A DNA stretch of 64,000 nucleotides from Roseiarcus sp963759955 (GTDB lineage: Bacteria; Pseudomonadota; Alphaproteobacteria; Rhizobiales; Beijerinckiaceae), in assembly GCA_963759955.1 (NCBI GenBank), contig CAVXCA010000056.1:62001-126000 (forward strand), written 5' to 3'. Position 1 is the stretch's first letter. Each line of letters begins with the position of its first letter. The notes under the pieces were generated by a model that searched no databases, was not told the DNA's origin, and saw only the letters and a list, made by a program, of their open reading frames with translations. Position numbers and translations under genes: made by a program. Of this stretch, positions 42,971 to 52,430 are shown piece by piece.

Positions 42971-43740
42971 ACGCGCGCGCCGCCGATCTCGCCCCGCCGC
43001 TGATTTTCGGCCTCGCGGTTCTCGCCTTGTGGGAGGCCGGCGTGCGCCTGCTCGGCGTGCCGGCGATCATCCTTCCCGCCCCTTCGGCGATTTTCCTGCG
43101 CCTCGTCACGTCCGTGCCGACGCTCGCCGCGGATTTCGTGCAGACCATTCAAGGCGTCCTGGCGGGCTATGCGCTGGGCTCGGCCGCGGGGCTCGCGGTG
43201 GCGATTCTGATCGACCGCTCGCCGTTCCTGCAACGCGGATTGCTGCCGCTCGGCAATCTCGTATCGGCCTTGCCGATCGTCGGCATCGCCCCGATCATGG
43301 TGATGTGGTTCGGCTTCGACTGGCAATCCAAGGCCGCGGTGGTCGTGGTGATGACGTTCTTTCCGATGCTGGTGAACGCGACGGCGGGCCTGTCGAGCGC
43401 GGGCGCGATGGAACGGGACCTGATGAAGACCTACGCGGCGGATTACCTCCAGACGCTGGGGAAGCTGCGTCTCCCCGCCGCCCTGCCGTTCGTCTTCAAC
43501 GCGCTCAAGATCAACACGACGCTGGCGATGATCGGCGCCATCGTCGCCGAGTTTTTCGGCACGCCGACGGTCGGCATGGGCTTTCGCATCAGCACCGAGG
43601 TCGGTCATTTGAGCATCGACATGGTGTGGGCGACGATCGTCGTGGCGGCGGTCGCCGGCTCGTCGTTCTACGCCATCGTCTCTTTGATCGAACGCCGGGC
43701 GACGTTCTGGCACGCGTCCTATCGCGCGAGGGAAAATTGA
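42967..43740 (+). CDS. ABC transporter permease 2, pyrimidine locus
   Basis: A 257-residue SsuC-type permease with about six helices and the loop LRLPAALPFVFNALKINTTLAMIGAIVAEFFG. The ATG at 42967 overlaps the previous stop by 4 bp. The open frame extends far upstream, but that part is repeat and shadow. Two different permeases imply a heterodimeric channel. Confidence 0.87.
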   Translation: MNARAADLAPPLIFGLAVLALWEAGVRLLGVPAIILPAPSAIFLRLVTSVPTLAADFVQTIQGVLAGYALGSAAGLAVAILIDRSPFLQRGLLPLGNLVSALPIVGIAPIMVMWFGFDWQSKAAVVVVMTFFPMLVNATAGLSSAGAMERDLMKTYAADYLQTLGKLRLPAALPFVFNALKINTTLAMIGAIVAEFFGTPTVGMGFRISTEVGHLSIDMVWATIVVAAVAGSSFYAIVSLIERRATFWHASYRAREN

Positions 43741-43826
43741 GCGGCGCGGGCTTGGAGAGCGGACGTTGCGGCGCCCAGCCGTTTCCGAGGCGTTGAAGGG
43801 TTCTTGCAGCAGAGGAGGGTGGTTCA

Positions 43827-44819
43827 ATGAATAAATCGGTATTCGCGTTGGTGAGCGCGGCGGCGATTCTCGCCGCGGGCGTCGCGCAAGCGGCGGACAA
43901 GGTGACCCTGCAGCTCAAGTGGGTCACGCAGGCGCAGTTCGCCGGCTATTATGTCGCCAAGGACAAGGGTTTCTTCAAGGAAGAGGGGCTCGACGTGACG
44001 ATCAAGCCCGGCGGGCCGGACGTGGCGCCCGAGCAGGTGCTCGCGGGCGGCGGCGCCGACGTCGTCGTCGACTGGATGCCGCCGGCGCTCGCCGCGCGCG
44101 AGAAGGGCGTCGCGATGGTCAATATCGCTCAACCCTTCAAGCATTCGGGTCTGGAGCTGACCTGCCGCGCCGACACCGGCATCAAGACCCCGGCCGACCT
44201 CAAGGGCCGCACCCTCGGCGTCTGGTTCTACGGCAACGAATATCCGTTCCTCAATTGGATGGGCAAGTTGGGACTGAAGACCGACGGCTCGCCGAACGGC
44301 GTCAAGGTGCTCAAGCAGGGCTTCAACGTCGACCCGTTGATCCAGAAGCAGGCCGACTGCATCTCGACGATGACCTATAACGAATATTGGCAGGTCATCG
44401 ACGCCGGCTACAAGCCGAGCCAACTCGTCGTGTTCAAATACGAGGATCAGGGCGTCGACACGCTCGAAGACGGCCTCTACGTGATGGAAGACAAGCTCAA
44501 GGACCCCGCTTTCGTCGACAAGATGGCGCGGTTCGTCAAGGCCTCGATGAAGGGCTGGGCCTACGCGCGCGCCCATACCGACGAGGCGGTCAAGATCGTG
44601 CTCGACAACGATTCGACCGGCGCCCAGACCGAGCATCACCAAACGCAGATGATGAGCGAGATCAACAAGCTGACCACCGGCTCGGACGGCCGGCTCGACA
44701 AGGCCGACTACGAGCGCACCGTCAAGACGCTGCTCACCGGCGGCTCCGACCCGGTCATTTCCAAAGAGCCCGTCGGCGCCTACACCTACGTCGTGACCGA
44801 CAAGGCCGGCCTCAAGTAA
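43827..44819 (+). CDS. ABC transporter substrate-binding protein, NMT1/THI5-like
   Basis: A 330-residue secreted protein with a signal peptide ending near residue 23 (GVAQAAD). It shows the NMT1/THI5 fold pattern: LQLKWVTQAQFAGYYVAKDKGFFKEEGLDVTI, GGADVVVDWMPPALAAREKG, GRTLGVWFYGNEYPFLNW. Family members bind hydroxymethylpyrimidine, pyrimidines or formylaminopyrimidine. The operon suggests uracil, thymine or a related ring. AGGAGGGT precedes the ATG. It is the last gene of the RutR operon, followed by a strong terminator. Confidence 0.88.
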   Translation: MNKSVFALVSAAAILAAGVAQAADKVTLQLKWVTQAQFAGYYVAKDKGFFKEEGLDVTIKPGGPDVAPEQVLAGGGADVVVDWMPPALAAREKGVAMVNIAQPFKHSGLELTCRADTGIKTPADLKGRTLGVWFYGNEYPFLNWMGKLGLKTDGSPNGVKVLKQGFNVDPLIQKQADCISTMTYNEYWQVIDAGYKPSQLVVFKYEDQGVDTLEDGLYVMEDKLKDPAFVDKMARFVKASMKGWAYARAHTDEAVKIVLDNDSTGAQTEHHQTQMMSEINKLTTGSDGRLDKADYERTVKTLLTGGSDPVISKEPVGAYTYVVTDKAGLK

Positions 44820-44865
44820 CGGCGCGTTCGGCGGGACTTCCCGCCGGCTCGCATCAAGACATCGG

Positions 44866-44894
44866 CGCGGCGCCTCGAGGGCGCCGCGTTTTTT
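44866..44894 (+). terminator. Rho-independent terminator of the Pyd/transporter operon
   Basis: CGCGGCGCC-TCGAG-GGCGCCGCG forms a perfect 9-bp stem (44866-44888) followed by T6. It lies 47 bp after the binding-protein stop and ends the operon. Confidence 0.92.
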
Positions 44895-44940
44895 CGCCGC
44901 GCGCCTCCCGCGGCCGCCTTATCTTCGACGCGATCGCTCG

Positions 44941-44956
44941 TTAGACCTTCGTCTAA
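44941..44956. promoter_or_regulatory. Palindrome with -10-like sequence before a small gene
   Basis: TTAGAC-CTTC-GTCTAA is a perfect 6-bp inverted repeat, followed at once by TAATAAT, which overlaps its right arm and could serve as a -10. It lies 26 bp before the GTG at 44982. It looks like an operator over a promoter, but the regulator is unknown and no -35 is clear. Confidence 0.4.
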
Positions 44957-44981
44957 TAATGAGAAGCCAGAGGAGGAGGCC

Positions 44982-45341
44982 GTGGCGCCCTTGCGCGAGA
45001 TCGTACGCACCTGTTCCAATGCTCACGTGGCGCGCGCGGCGCTGGCTTCGATCGGCGGGGAGTTCGCCCTGCGATTCGCGGCGGACGCGGCGCGCCGCAA
45101 TCTGTCGAGCGGCATGTTGGCGGCCCGGCTCGTTCGCGACTTCGGCAAGAACGCCGACGAGGAGGACTGGGAGGGGATCGTCGAGGCCACCCGCGGCGCG
45201 GACCAGCCCATCCTGACGGGGCTGCGCTATATCCTCGACCGGGGTCTGTGCGCCGAGACGCGCGCAGCGAACGGTCTGCCCCACGAAATCCCGCCGGCAT
45301 GGGCCATTTGCGCTTCGCGCGGAGACTTCTGCAGCGAATAG
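44982..45341 (+). CDS. Small hypothetical protein (119 residues)
   Basis: I do not recognise this protein. The GTG at 44982 has AGGAGGAGG ending 2 nt before it, a strong ribosome site, which supports real translation. It is predicted soluble, with a helical alanine/arginine-rich middle (AALASIGGEFALRFAADAARR) and an acidic stretch (NADEEDWEGIVEA). There are three cysteines and no signal peptide. It precedes xylB by 66 bp and has its own palindrome-bearing upstream region, so it may be cotranscribed with xylB. Confidence 0.6.
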   Translation: MAPLREIVRTCSNAHVARAALASIGGEFALRFAADAARRNLSSGMLAARLVRDFGKNADEEDWEGIVEATRGADQPILTGLRYILDRGLCAETRAANGLPHEIPPAWAICASRGDFCSE

Positions 45342-45407
45342 ACGGGCAATCGCCGCTCCCTCCGACCGGCGCTTGTCGCGGCGCGGATTTTCCGCGAAAT
45401 TGGCGCG

Positions 45408-46895
45408 ATGGTCACGCTCGGCATCGATTGCGGCACCTCGGCGCTGAAGGCCGCGTTGGTCGACGCCGAGGGAACGGTGTTGGCTTCGGCTTCGCGCGCC
45501 TATCGGCCGGACCATCCCAAGCCCTTGTGGTCCGAGCAGGATCCGCAAGTCTGGCTCGCGGCGATGCGCGCCGCCATCGGCGATCTCCAGCAAAGCGCGC
45601 CGGCGGCGGTGAGGCGGCTGCGCGCGATTGGCTTTTCCGGCCAGATGCACAGCGCCGTCCTGCTCGGCCGCGACGACCGTCCGCTGCGGCCGGCGATGCT
45701 GCACAACGATACGCGCGCCTTCGCCGAGGCCGGCGAGCTATGGCGAGACCACCCCGCCCTCGCGCGCGTCGTCGGCGTCAAGCCGATGGCAGGCCTCACC
45801 GCGCCGAAACTGATGTGGCTGCGCCGGCATGAGCCGCAAATCTTCGCGCGCGTCGCCTGCGTGCTGCTGCCCAAGGACTATCTGCGTCTCCATCTGACCG
45901 GCGAAAAGCGCACGGACATGAGCGACGCTGCTGGGACGTGGTGGCTCGACGAAGCCGAGCGGCGCTGGTCGGCGGGCGCGCTCGCCGCGAGCGGCGTCGA
46001 TCCCGGGTGGGTTCCGCCGCTGGCCGAGGGCTGCGAGCCGGTCGGGCGGCTCGCGCCGGGCGTCGCCGACGAGCTCGCGCTGCCGCGCGAAGTCGTCGTC
46101 GCGGCCGGCGGCGGCGACGCGGCGGTGGGGGCGATCGGGCTCGGCGCGATCCGTCCCGGCGACGCCTTCATTTCGCTGGGCACGGCGACCCAGCTGATCG
46201 TCGCCTCCGACAGCTATCGCGCCGCGCCGGAAAAGCTGGTGCACAGCTTCGCGCACGCGCTGCCCGAGCGCTGGTATCGCATGGCGGCGATGCTCAACGG
46301 CGCCGGCGCGCTGGCCTTCGCCGCGCGCCTCTTCGGGCGCGAAGTCGCCGAACTCGAGGCCGAGGCGGCGAACGGCTATCGCGGGCCCGGCGAGACGATG
46401 TTCCTGCCCTATCTCTCGGGCGAGCGCACCCCGCACGACGATCCGCACGCGCGCGGCGTCGTGTTCGGCCTCGACGAAGGCGCCTCGCGCGTCGATGTTG
46501 CGCGCGCCGTCATGGAAGGCGTCGCCTTCACCCTCGCCGACGCGCGCGACTGCCTCGAAGCGGCGGGCGCTTTCTTCACCCGCGTCGGCCTGATCGGCGG
46601 CGGGGCCAAGAGCGAACTGTGGACGCGCATGATCGCCGCCGCGCTCGGCTGCGAAATCGTGCGCTATCGCGGCGGCGAATCCGGCCCGGCTTTCGGCGCC
46701 GCCCGGCTCGCGCGGCTCGCAGCGACGGGGGAAGCGCCCGAAGCGGTCTGCAAGCCGCCCGACATCGCCGACGTCGTCGCGCCCGATCCGGCGCTCATGG
46801 AGGCGTTCGCCGGCCTTCGCGGGCGCTTCGCCAGCCTCTATCGCGCGCTGAAGCCGGAGTTTGCGAAAGCCGCCGCGACGCGCGACGCCGATTAG
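45408..46895 (+). CDS. xylB: Xylulokinase
   Basis: A 495-residue FGGY-family kinase that phosphorylates D-xylulose to xylulose 5-phosphate. Phosphate motifs LGIDCGTSALKAALVD and SLGTATQLIV, the substrate region GFSGQMHSAVLL, and VGLIGGGAKSELWTRMIAAALG are present. It fits the xylFHG importer 17 kb away; no xylose isomerase (xylA) is in the window. The 3' end overlaps the convergent acetate kinase gene by 4 bp. A closely related pentulose kinase role is possible. Confidence 0.92.
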   Translation: MVTLGIDCGTSALKAALVDAEGTVLASASRAYRPDHPKPLWSEQDPQVWLAAMRAAIGDLQQSAPAAVRRLRAIGFSGQMHSAVLLGRDDRPLRPAMLHNDTRAFAEAGELWRDHPALARVVGVKPMAGLTAPKLMWLRRHEPQIFARVACVLLPKDYLRLHLTGEKRTDMSDAAGTWWLDEAERRWSAGALAASGVDPGWVPPLAEGCEPVGRLAPGVADELALPREVVVAAGGGDAAVGAIGLGAIRPGDAFISLGTATQLIVASDSYRAAPEKLVHSFAHALPERWYRMAAMLNGAGALAFAARLFGREVAELEAEAANGYRGPGETMFLPYLSGERTPHDDPHARGVVFGLDEGASRVDVARAVMEGVAFTLADARDCLEAAGAFFTRVGLIGGGAKSELWTRMIAAALGCEIVRYRGGESGPAFGAARLARLAATGEAPEAVCKPPDIADVVAPDPALMEAFAGLRGRFASLYRALKPEFAKAAATRDAD

Positions 46896-48080
46896 GTCGC
46901 CAGACCCGCGGTCCTCGCCGTGTGCTCGGCGATCATCCGCTCTTCGTCGGTGGGCAGGACGTAGACCACGGTCGGGGACCCTGCAACGGTGACGATTTGC
47001 GCATTGGCTCGGTTCGCTTCCGGATCCAAGCGCACGCCGAGCCATTCCATGCCGGTCAGCGCCGCCTCGCGAACGCGCCAGGCGTGCTCGCCGATGCCGG
47101 CGGTGAAGACGATCGCATCGACGCCGTCGAGCGCCGCCGCGAGAGCGCCGATCTCGTGGCGTATGCGCGCGACGAAATAGGCGATCGCGTCGCGCGCGGC
47201 GGGACTGTCGGAAGCCTCCAGGATGCGCATGTCGTGCGAAAGGCCGGACATGCCCTTGAGCCCGGACCGCTTGTACAGAAGGTCGCTGACGGCGCTCACA
47301 TCCATCCCCTTTTCAGTCATCAAGTAGAAGATGACGCCGGGATCGATCTGGCCGCAGCGCGTGCCCATCGGCAAACCGTCGAGCGGGGTGAACCCCATGG
47401 TCGATGAGACCGAGCGGCCATTGCGCATCGCGCACATCGAAGCGCCGTTGCCCAGATGGGCGACAATCACCCGCCCCGCGGCGAGCGCCGGCGCGATCGC
47501 GCGCAGCCGCCGCGCGATGAACTCATAGGAAAGGCCGTGGAAGCCGTAACGCCGCACGCCTTCGTCGTAATAGGAGCGCGGCAGAGCGAATGTGTCGGCG
47601 ACGAACGGGTGGCTGCGGTGAAACCCCGTGTCGAAGCAGGCGACCTCGCGCGCCTTCGGGAATACTTCGAGCGCCGCCTCGATGCCGGCGAGATTGTGCG
47701 GCGCATGCAACGGCGCGAGCGGGATGTACCGCCGCAGTTTCTTCGAGGACGGCCTCGTCGATCGCGACGGGCTCGACGAAATCGGGACCGCCGTGGACGA
47801 TGCGGTGGCCGACGGCGACGACGTCGCGAGCCAAGGCGGCCTGCCCCAGCCAGCTCATGATCGCGGCCATCGCGGCGCGATGGTTCACGCGGCCGCGGCT
47901 TTCGTCGAACGCATAGGCGCTCTTGGCTCCCGACGCCGTTTCGGCGAGGAAGGTCGCCTTGGCGCCGAGCCCCTCGATCTGGCCCGACGCCAGCACCTCC
48001 AGGCCCGCCGCCTCGTGCGCGAAGGCTGCGAATTTCACCGACGACGTGCCGGCGTTCAAGGTCAGAATCAATCCACTCAC
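46892..48080 (-). pseudogene. ackA: Acetate kinase, disrupted by a 1-nt frameshift
   Basis: The gene would encode about 396 residues, normal for AckA. The N-terminal frame starts at a GTG (48080, GGGGAG 7 nt upstream) with LILTLNAGTSSVKFA and HRIVHGG, and reaches AAVHP. The C-terminal frame continues with LHAPHNLAG, FDTGFH, YGFHGLSYEF, HLGNGASM and FTAGIGEH. One extra C in the run at 47721-47723 (G on the plus strand) separates them; removing it gives HPLAPLHAPHN. All catalytic motifs are otherwise present. It may be a sequencing error or a recent mutation. AckA could serve a phosphoketolase route from xylulose 5-phosphate. Confidence 0.9.
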
Positions 48081-48145
48081 GTCGTGCTCCCCTTCGCGAC
48101 GATGGTCCTGTAGCAAGCTTTTGCAAAAGCCGCGAGGGTCCGCCC

Positions 48146-48961
48146 TCAGGTGGTCAGACGCGGGTACATCCACGCGGCGATGACGGTGAACACGGCGGTG
48201 AACGCGGCAAGTATCGCGAAGTCGGTCATCAGTCCATATTCGCTGGTCGATCCCCTGAGCATCAGCGCGCGCAGGGCGTCGACTTCGTAGGTGAGCGGAT
48301 TGGCGGAGGAGATCGCCTTCAGCCAGCCCGGCATGAGGTCGATCGGATAGATCGCGTTGCTGGCGAAGAAGATCGGCATGGTCAGCACCTGGCCGATGCC
48401 CATGAAGCGGTCGCGCGTCTTCACGATGCAGGCGATGATCAGCGAAAACGTCGAGAACAGCGCCGAGCCGACGACGATCATCGCCGCCGCCCCGAGAATA
48501 TTGCCCGGTGAGAACGAAATGCCGATGCCCAGCGCGATCGCGAGCAGATAGACGATGACCGCCTGCGAAAGGCCGCGCACGCCCGACGAAACGGCCTTGC
48601 CGAGCACCAGCGCGGTGCGCGGCGCCGGGCTCGCCATGTAGCGGTGCAGCACGCCCAGGTCGCGCTCCCAGATCGCCGCGATGCCGTAGAAGATCGCAGA
48701 GAAGAGCACGCTCTGGGCGAGAATGCCGGGCGCGAGGAAGTCGATATAGCGTCCGTGCTGCGGACCGAGGCCGCGCACCTGCGCCATCACCTGGCCGAAC
48801 AGCAGCAGCCAGATCGCGGGCTGGAGCGCACGCGTCATCAACTCCGAGGGATCGTGGCGCAATTTGCGCACTTCGGTGTCGGCGACCGCCAGCACCTGGG
48901 TGAAATAGCCGGCGATGCGGTCGAGGCGGGCGGGCGCCGCCGTCGCGATCCGGTCAGCCAT
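48146..48961 (-). CDS. ABC-2 type transporter permease (DrrB-like)
   Basis: A 271-residue inner-membrane permease of the ABC-2 family with about six helices. Typical segments are MTRALQPAIWLLLFGQVM, FLAPGILAQSVLFSAIFYG and MPIFFASNAIYPIDLMPGWLK. The ATG at 48961 overlaps the ATPase gene by 8 bp. Members export drugs, lipids or polysaccharides; the substrate is unknown. Confidence 0.88.
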   Translation of the reverse strand: MADRIATAAPARLDRIAGYFTQVLAVADTEVRKLRHDPSELMTRALQPAIWLLLFGQVMAQVRGLGPQHGRYIDFLAPGILAQSVLFSAIFYGIAAIWERDLGVLHRYMASPAPRTALVLGKAVSSGVRGLSQAVIVYLLAIALGIGISFSPGNILGAAAMIVVGSALFSTFSLIIACIVKTRDRFMGIGQVLTMPIFFASNAIYPIDLMPGWLKAISSANPLTYEVDALRALMLRGSTSEYGLMTDFAILAAFTAVFTVIAAWMYPRLTT

Positions 48962-49820
48962 GGGCGCGCTCGGCGCGTCGCTCGGCGCGAACGCTTCTGA
49001 AATTGCCTTCGTCGGCGATCTGGCCGCCGGCGATCGCCGCGAAAATGTCGTCGAGCGTCGCCTGCGGGCCGACGCGCGCCTTGAGTTCGGCCGGCGTGCC
49101 GATTGCCTCCAACACGCCCGCGTGCAGAACGCCGATGCGATCGCACAACACGTCGGCCTCGTCCATCAGGTGGGTGGTCAGCAGCATCGTCGTGCCGAAT
49201 CGCTCGCGCAACGAACGCACGCGATCCCATACGCTATGGCGTGCGACCGGATCGAGGCCGACCGTCGGCTCGTCCATGAACAGCACCGCGGGATTGTGCA
49301 GCATGCTCTGCGCGATTTCGAGCCGGCGGATCATGCCGCCGGAAAAAGTCTGCACCAGCCGGTCCTTGGCTTCGTCGAGCTCCATCTCTCGCAACGCCGC
49401 ATCGATGCGCGCTTCCCGTTCGCCGCGCGGAATGAGATAGAGCCGTGCGGAGAGCAAGAGGTTCTCGTAGGCCGAGAGGGCGCCGTCGGCGCTGAGCAGC
49501 TGCGGCACGTAGCCGATGCGGCCGCGAACCTCTTTCGCGTCGCGCACGATGTCGAAGCCGGCGATGCGCGCTCCGCCGGAAGTCGGCGGCAGCATGGTCG
49601 TCAGCATTTTCACCACCGTGCTCTTGCCGGCGCCGTTGGGGCCGATCAGGCCGAAGATTTCTCCCGGACGAACCGCGAAACTGACTTCGCGGACGACGAC
49701 GCGGTCGCCGAACGCGCGCGTCAGCCGTTCGACCGCTATTGTCGGGGGAACCAGCGTCGGCTCTTCGACGATCGCTTGTTGGCTCGAGGTCATCAGGACT
49801 GCTCGCTCGCGCTCCGGCAT
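48954..49820 (-). CDS. ABC transporter ATP-binding protein (DrrA/daunorubicin-resistance type)
   Basis: A 288-residue ABC ATPase. Walker A is GPNGAGKST, the signature FSGGMIRRLEIA, Walker B VLFMDEPTVGLDP; the C-terminal part (LDDIFAAIAG) is DrrA-like. The ATG at 49820 is used; another ATG at 49793 is equally plausible. It is coupled to the permease gene by an 8-bp overlap, forming a two-gene exporter. Confidence 0.88.
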   Translation of the reverse strand: MPERERAVLMTSSQQAIVEEPTLVPPTIAVERLTRAFGDRVVVREVSFAVRPGEIFGLIGPNGAGKSTVVKMLTTMLPPTSGGARIAGFDIVRDAKEVRGRIGYVPQLLSADGALSAYENLLLSARLYLIPRGEREARIDAALREMELDEAKDRLVQTFSGGMIRRLEIAQSMLHNPAVLFMDEPTVGLDPVARHSVWDRVRSLRERFGTTMLLTTHLMDEADVLCDRIGVLHAGVLEAIGTPAELKARVGPQATLDDIFAAIAGGQIADEGNFRSVRAERRAERAHG

Positions 49821-49906
49821 CGGCCCTGCGCGGCGCTTTCGCGCCTGAACTTAGCGAGCGCCCGCCACAAATCAAGCGCGCGTCCTGATCCAGGCCGATC
49901 GGCGCG

Positions 49907-51449
49907 CTACGGCCGCTCGATCGTGGAGACTTCGGACTGCGTTCCGTCGCGCCAGATGATCTGCAAACGAATCGCCTTGGTCTTGGGCGGCGCCTTCAGG
50001 AACAGCTTGGCGTTCTCCGGCACGCTGAACGGATCCTTGGCGTTGCACGCCGGCAGGTCGTAGCGTTCCAGCGGTTCGCCGTCGTCGAGCCCATAGCGGA
50101 CCTCCGTGATCGCGCAGCGATAAGTGACGAGCGTGGTGAAATAGATCAGAACGCCCTGAAAGTCGCGAAACTCGACCCAGTTGAACGGCATTTGCTCGAG
50201 AATCTGCTTCTGCTCGCGAAACAGCGCGACCTCCGGATCGAACCGGATCGGGAAGGGGCCGACCGCGGCGCCGTCCGGCGTTTCGTAACGCACCTCGATG
50301 ATCGTCGCCGCGGCCCGGCTCGCCATAGGAAAGGACGGATTGGGCATGCGCTGGCCAGTGCGCTGATCCAGCTCGTCCGACAGGCCCGTCGTCTTGAACT
50401 CGCCGGCTTCGCCGATGCGATACGATATCGCCGTAGCGGGTTCGGGCAGCGAGAGGGTCACCGTCCAGCCGGCGTTCGAGCGCGTGAAACTGGCGATCGG
50501 CGCGCCGGCGCCAACCTTGGGAGCGTCGGAAAGATGGGGATCCGGCGACAGGGCGGCGAGCTGTTGGCGTGTCGGCGCCAACGCGACTTGCGCGTTCTGC
50601 GTCGCAGCGGCGGCGATCGGCGCGCTCGGCGCGGCGTCGGAAAGCACGACGTCGCCCACGACTTCGTCGTAGTAAGCGGGCGTCTGCTCGTAACCGATCG
50701 TCGCGGCGAGGTTACTGACCCCGATCTGGGTCGCCTTGGCGATCTGCACCAGCGTTTGGCCAGGCTTGGCGAGCTCGCTCAGAAATACGCGAGTGAAGAC
50801 GGAATTCTTCTCCGGCTCGCCGATGGAGAGACGGTCGAGCGCCTCCTGCTTGGCGCCCGCAGACATCAACACGAACACGCCTTCGGGCGCGTCGAACTCG
50901 GGCCAGGCCGCCTGAACTGGCGGCCGCGCGCGTGCCCGGCGGCGCGAAAGGATTGTCGCGGCATGCGTCGAGCACGAGCACCGTCACGCCCGCGCCGCGC
51001 TCACGAATGCCCTCGATCACCCGTTCCACCGCGACGGCCGAATCGCGGACCCGTTCGAATTGGTTGCTCTGGGCGGCCGGCACGTCGACCGGCAGCAGAT
51101 AATTCGCGCCGGAAATCTCGAAGCCGTGGCCCGAATAGAAGAACAAAGCCCGGTCGCCCGGCTGCACCGAGGCGTCGAACGCCTCCAGCGCGCGGTTCAT
51201 CGCGTCGCGATCGACATTCTCGGCGCGGCGCACGACGAACCCGATCTTCTCCAGCGTTTGGGCGACCGCCCGCGCGTCGCCGACGGCGGTCTTCAATGTC
51301 GCGACATGGGCGTAGTCGTCGTTGCCGACGACCAGCGCCAGATTGCGCGCCTCGCCCGTCGCCGAGCTCGCGACGAGCATGATCGCCGCCGCGCCCAGCA
51401 GACCCAGGCGCGCGCGCCAACCCCTCTCGCGATCCGATCCTCGCTTCAT
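49907..51449 (-). pseudogene. Secreted caspase-like (peptidase C14) protein, disrupted by a 1-nt frameshift
   Basis: The gene spans about 514 codons. The first frame has a signal peptide (AAAIMLVASSATGEARN) and a caspase p20-like domain with the His in FFYSGHGFE and the Cys in VLDACRDNPF. The second frame resumes with EFDAPEGVFVLMSAGAKQEALD and the p10-like part KPGQTLVQIAKATQIGVSNLAATIGYEQTPAYYDEVVG, then about 220 unrecognised residues rich in beta-type segments. One extra base in the G-run at 50900-50902 separates them; removing it joins GGLA to EFDAPEG. Bacterial caspase homologues are of unclear role in most species. Confidence 0.87.
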
Positions 51450-51555
51450 CGTCGCCTCGTCGACCGCCGCTTACGGGACGCCGGCGGACGTCCTCGCGGC
51501 AAATTCGCGCAATGAGCCGGGCTTGGCAATCGCCCCGGCGGAGCGGCGGCCGGCA

Positions 51556-52260
51556 TCAGGCTCGCGAACCGAAGATCGCGCTGCCGACGCGCACAAGGGT
51601 CGCGCCGAGCTGGATCGCGAGCGGCCAGTCGGCGCTCATGCCCATCGACAATTCCTTGAGGCCGTTGCGCTCGGCGATTACGCGCAGCAGCGCGAAATGC
51701 GGCGAGGCCTGTTCGTGCAGCGGAGGGACGCACATCAGCCCCTCGATCGAAAGCCGGTACTTCTCCCGGCAGAGTGCGATGAAGGCGTCCGCGCCCTCAG
51801 GGGTGACGCCGGCCTTCTGCGGCTCGCCGCCGGTGTTGACCTCGATGAACAGGCGCGGCTTCTTGCCGGTCTTGGCCATCGCGGCCGCCAGCGCGTCGGC
51901 GATCTTTTCGCGGTCGACCGTCTGGATGACGTCGAAAAACTCGACCGCCTCGCGCGCCTTGTTGCTTTGCAGCGGGCCGATGAGATGCAGCTCGACGTTT
52001 CTGCCGACGGCGGCGGCGCGCGCGCGTAAGTCGAGCCATTTCGGTTTGGCTTCCTGGACGCGATTCTCGCCGAACACGATTTGGCCGCCGAGCGCGATGG
52101 TCGGCCAGACTTCGTCGGCCGAAAAGGTCTTCGAGACGGCGACGAGCGTCACCGACTTGGGATCGCGCCCGCAATCGCGCGCGCGCGTCGCGATTTGCTC
52201 GCGCAGCGCGTTAAGGCGCGGGACGGCGCCCAGCGGGTCGGCGGGAACGCTCGCGTTCAT
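51556..52260 (-). CDS. Pyridoxal phosphate homeostasis protein (YggS/PLPBP)
   Basis: A 234-residue PLP-binding TIM-barrel protein. The PLP lysine is in LVAVSKTF; GENRVQEAKPKW, LHLIGPLQSNKA and the C-terminal SMGMSADWPLAIQLGATLVRVGSAIFG are diagnostic. It manages free PLP and affects amino-acid metabolism; no enzyme activity is known for the family. It is divergent from rpmB. Confidence 0.94.
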   Translation of the reverse strand: MNASVPADPLGAVPRLNALREQIATRARDCGRDPKSVTLVAVSKTFSADEVWPTIALGGQIVFGENRVQEAKPKWLDLRARAAAVGRNVELHLIGPLQSNKAREAVEFFDVIQTVDREKIADALAAAMAKTGKKPRLFIEVNTGGEPQKAGVTPEGADAFIALCREKYRLSIEGLMCVPPLHEQASPHFALLRVIAERNGLKELSMGMSADWPLAIQLGATLVRVGSAIFGSRA

Positions 52261-52281
52261 TCGTCTTGTCCTCCATCGCGC

Positions 52282-52310
52282 TTGACGCCCGAGAACCCTT
52301 CCCCTATAGA
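52282..52310 (+). promoter_or_regulatory. Promoter of rpmB
   Basis: TTGACG (52282-52287) and TATAGA (52305-52310) are 17 bp apart, a very good match to a housekeeping promoter. Transcription would start near 52317, leaving a leader of about 115 nt before rpmB. Confidence 0.75.
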
Positions 52311-52430
52311 CCGCCGACCCGAGACGCCAGGGCCCGATTGGCGGCGATGGCGCTTTTCTATAAGGCCGCCGGCGCGCCGTTGAGATCGCCTGGAGTCGTT
52401 AATCCCATTTCGTTCAGGGGAAGTTGCGCT

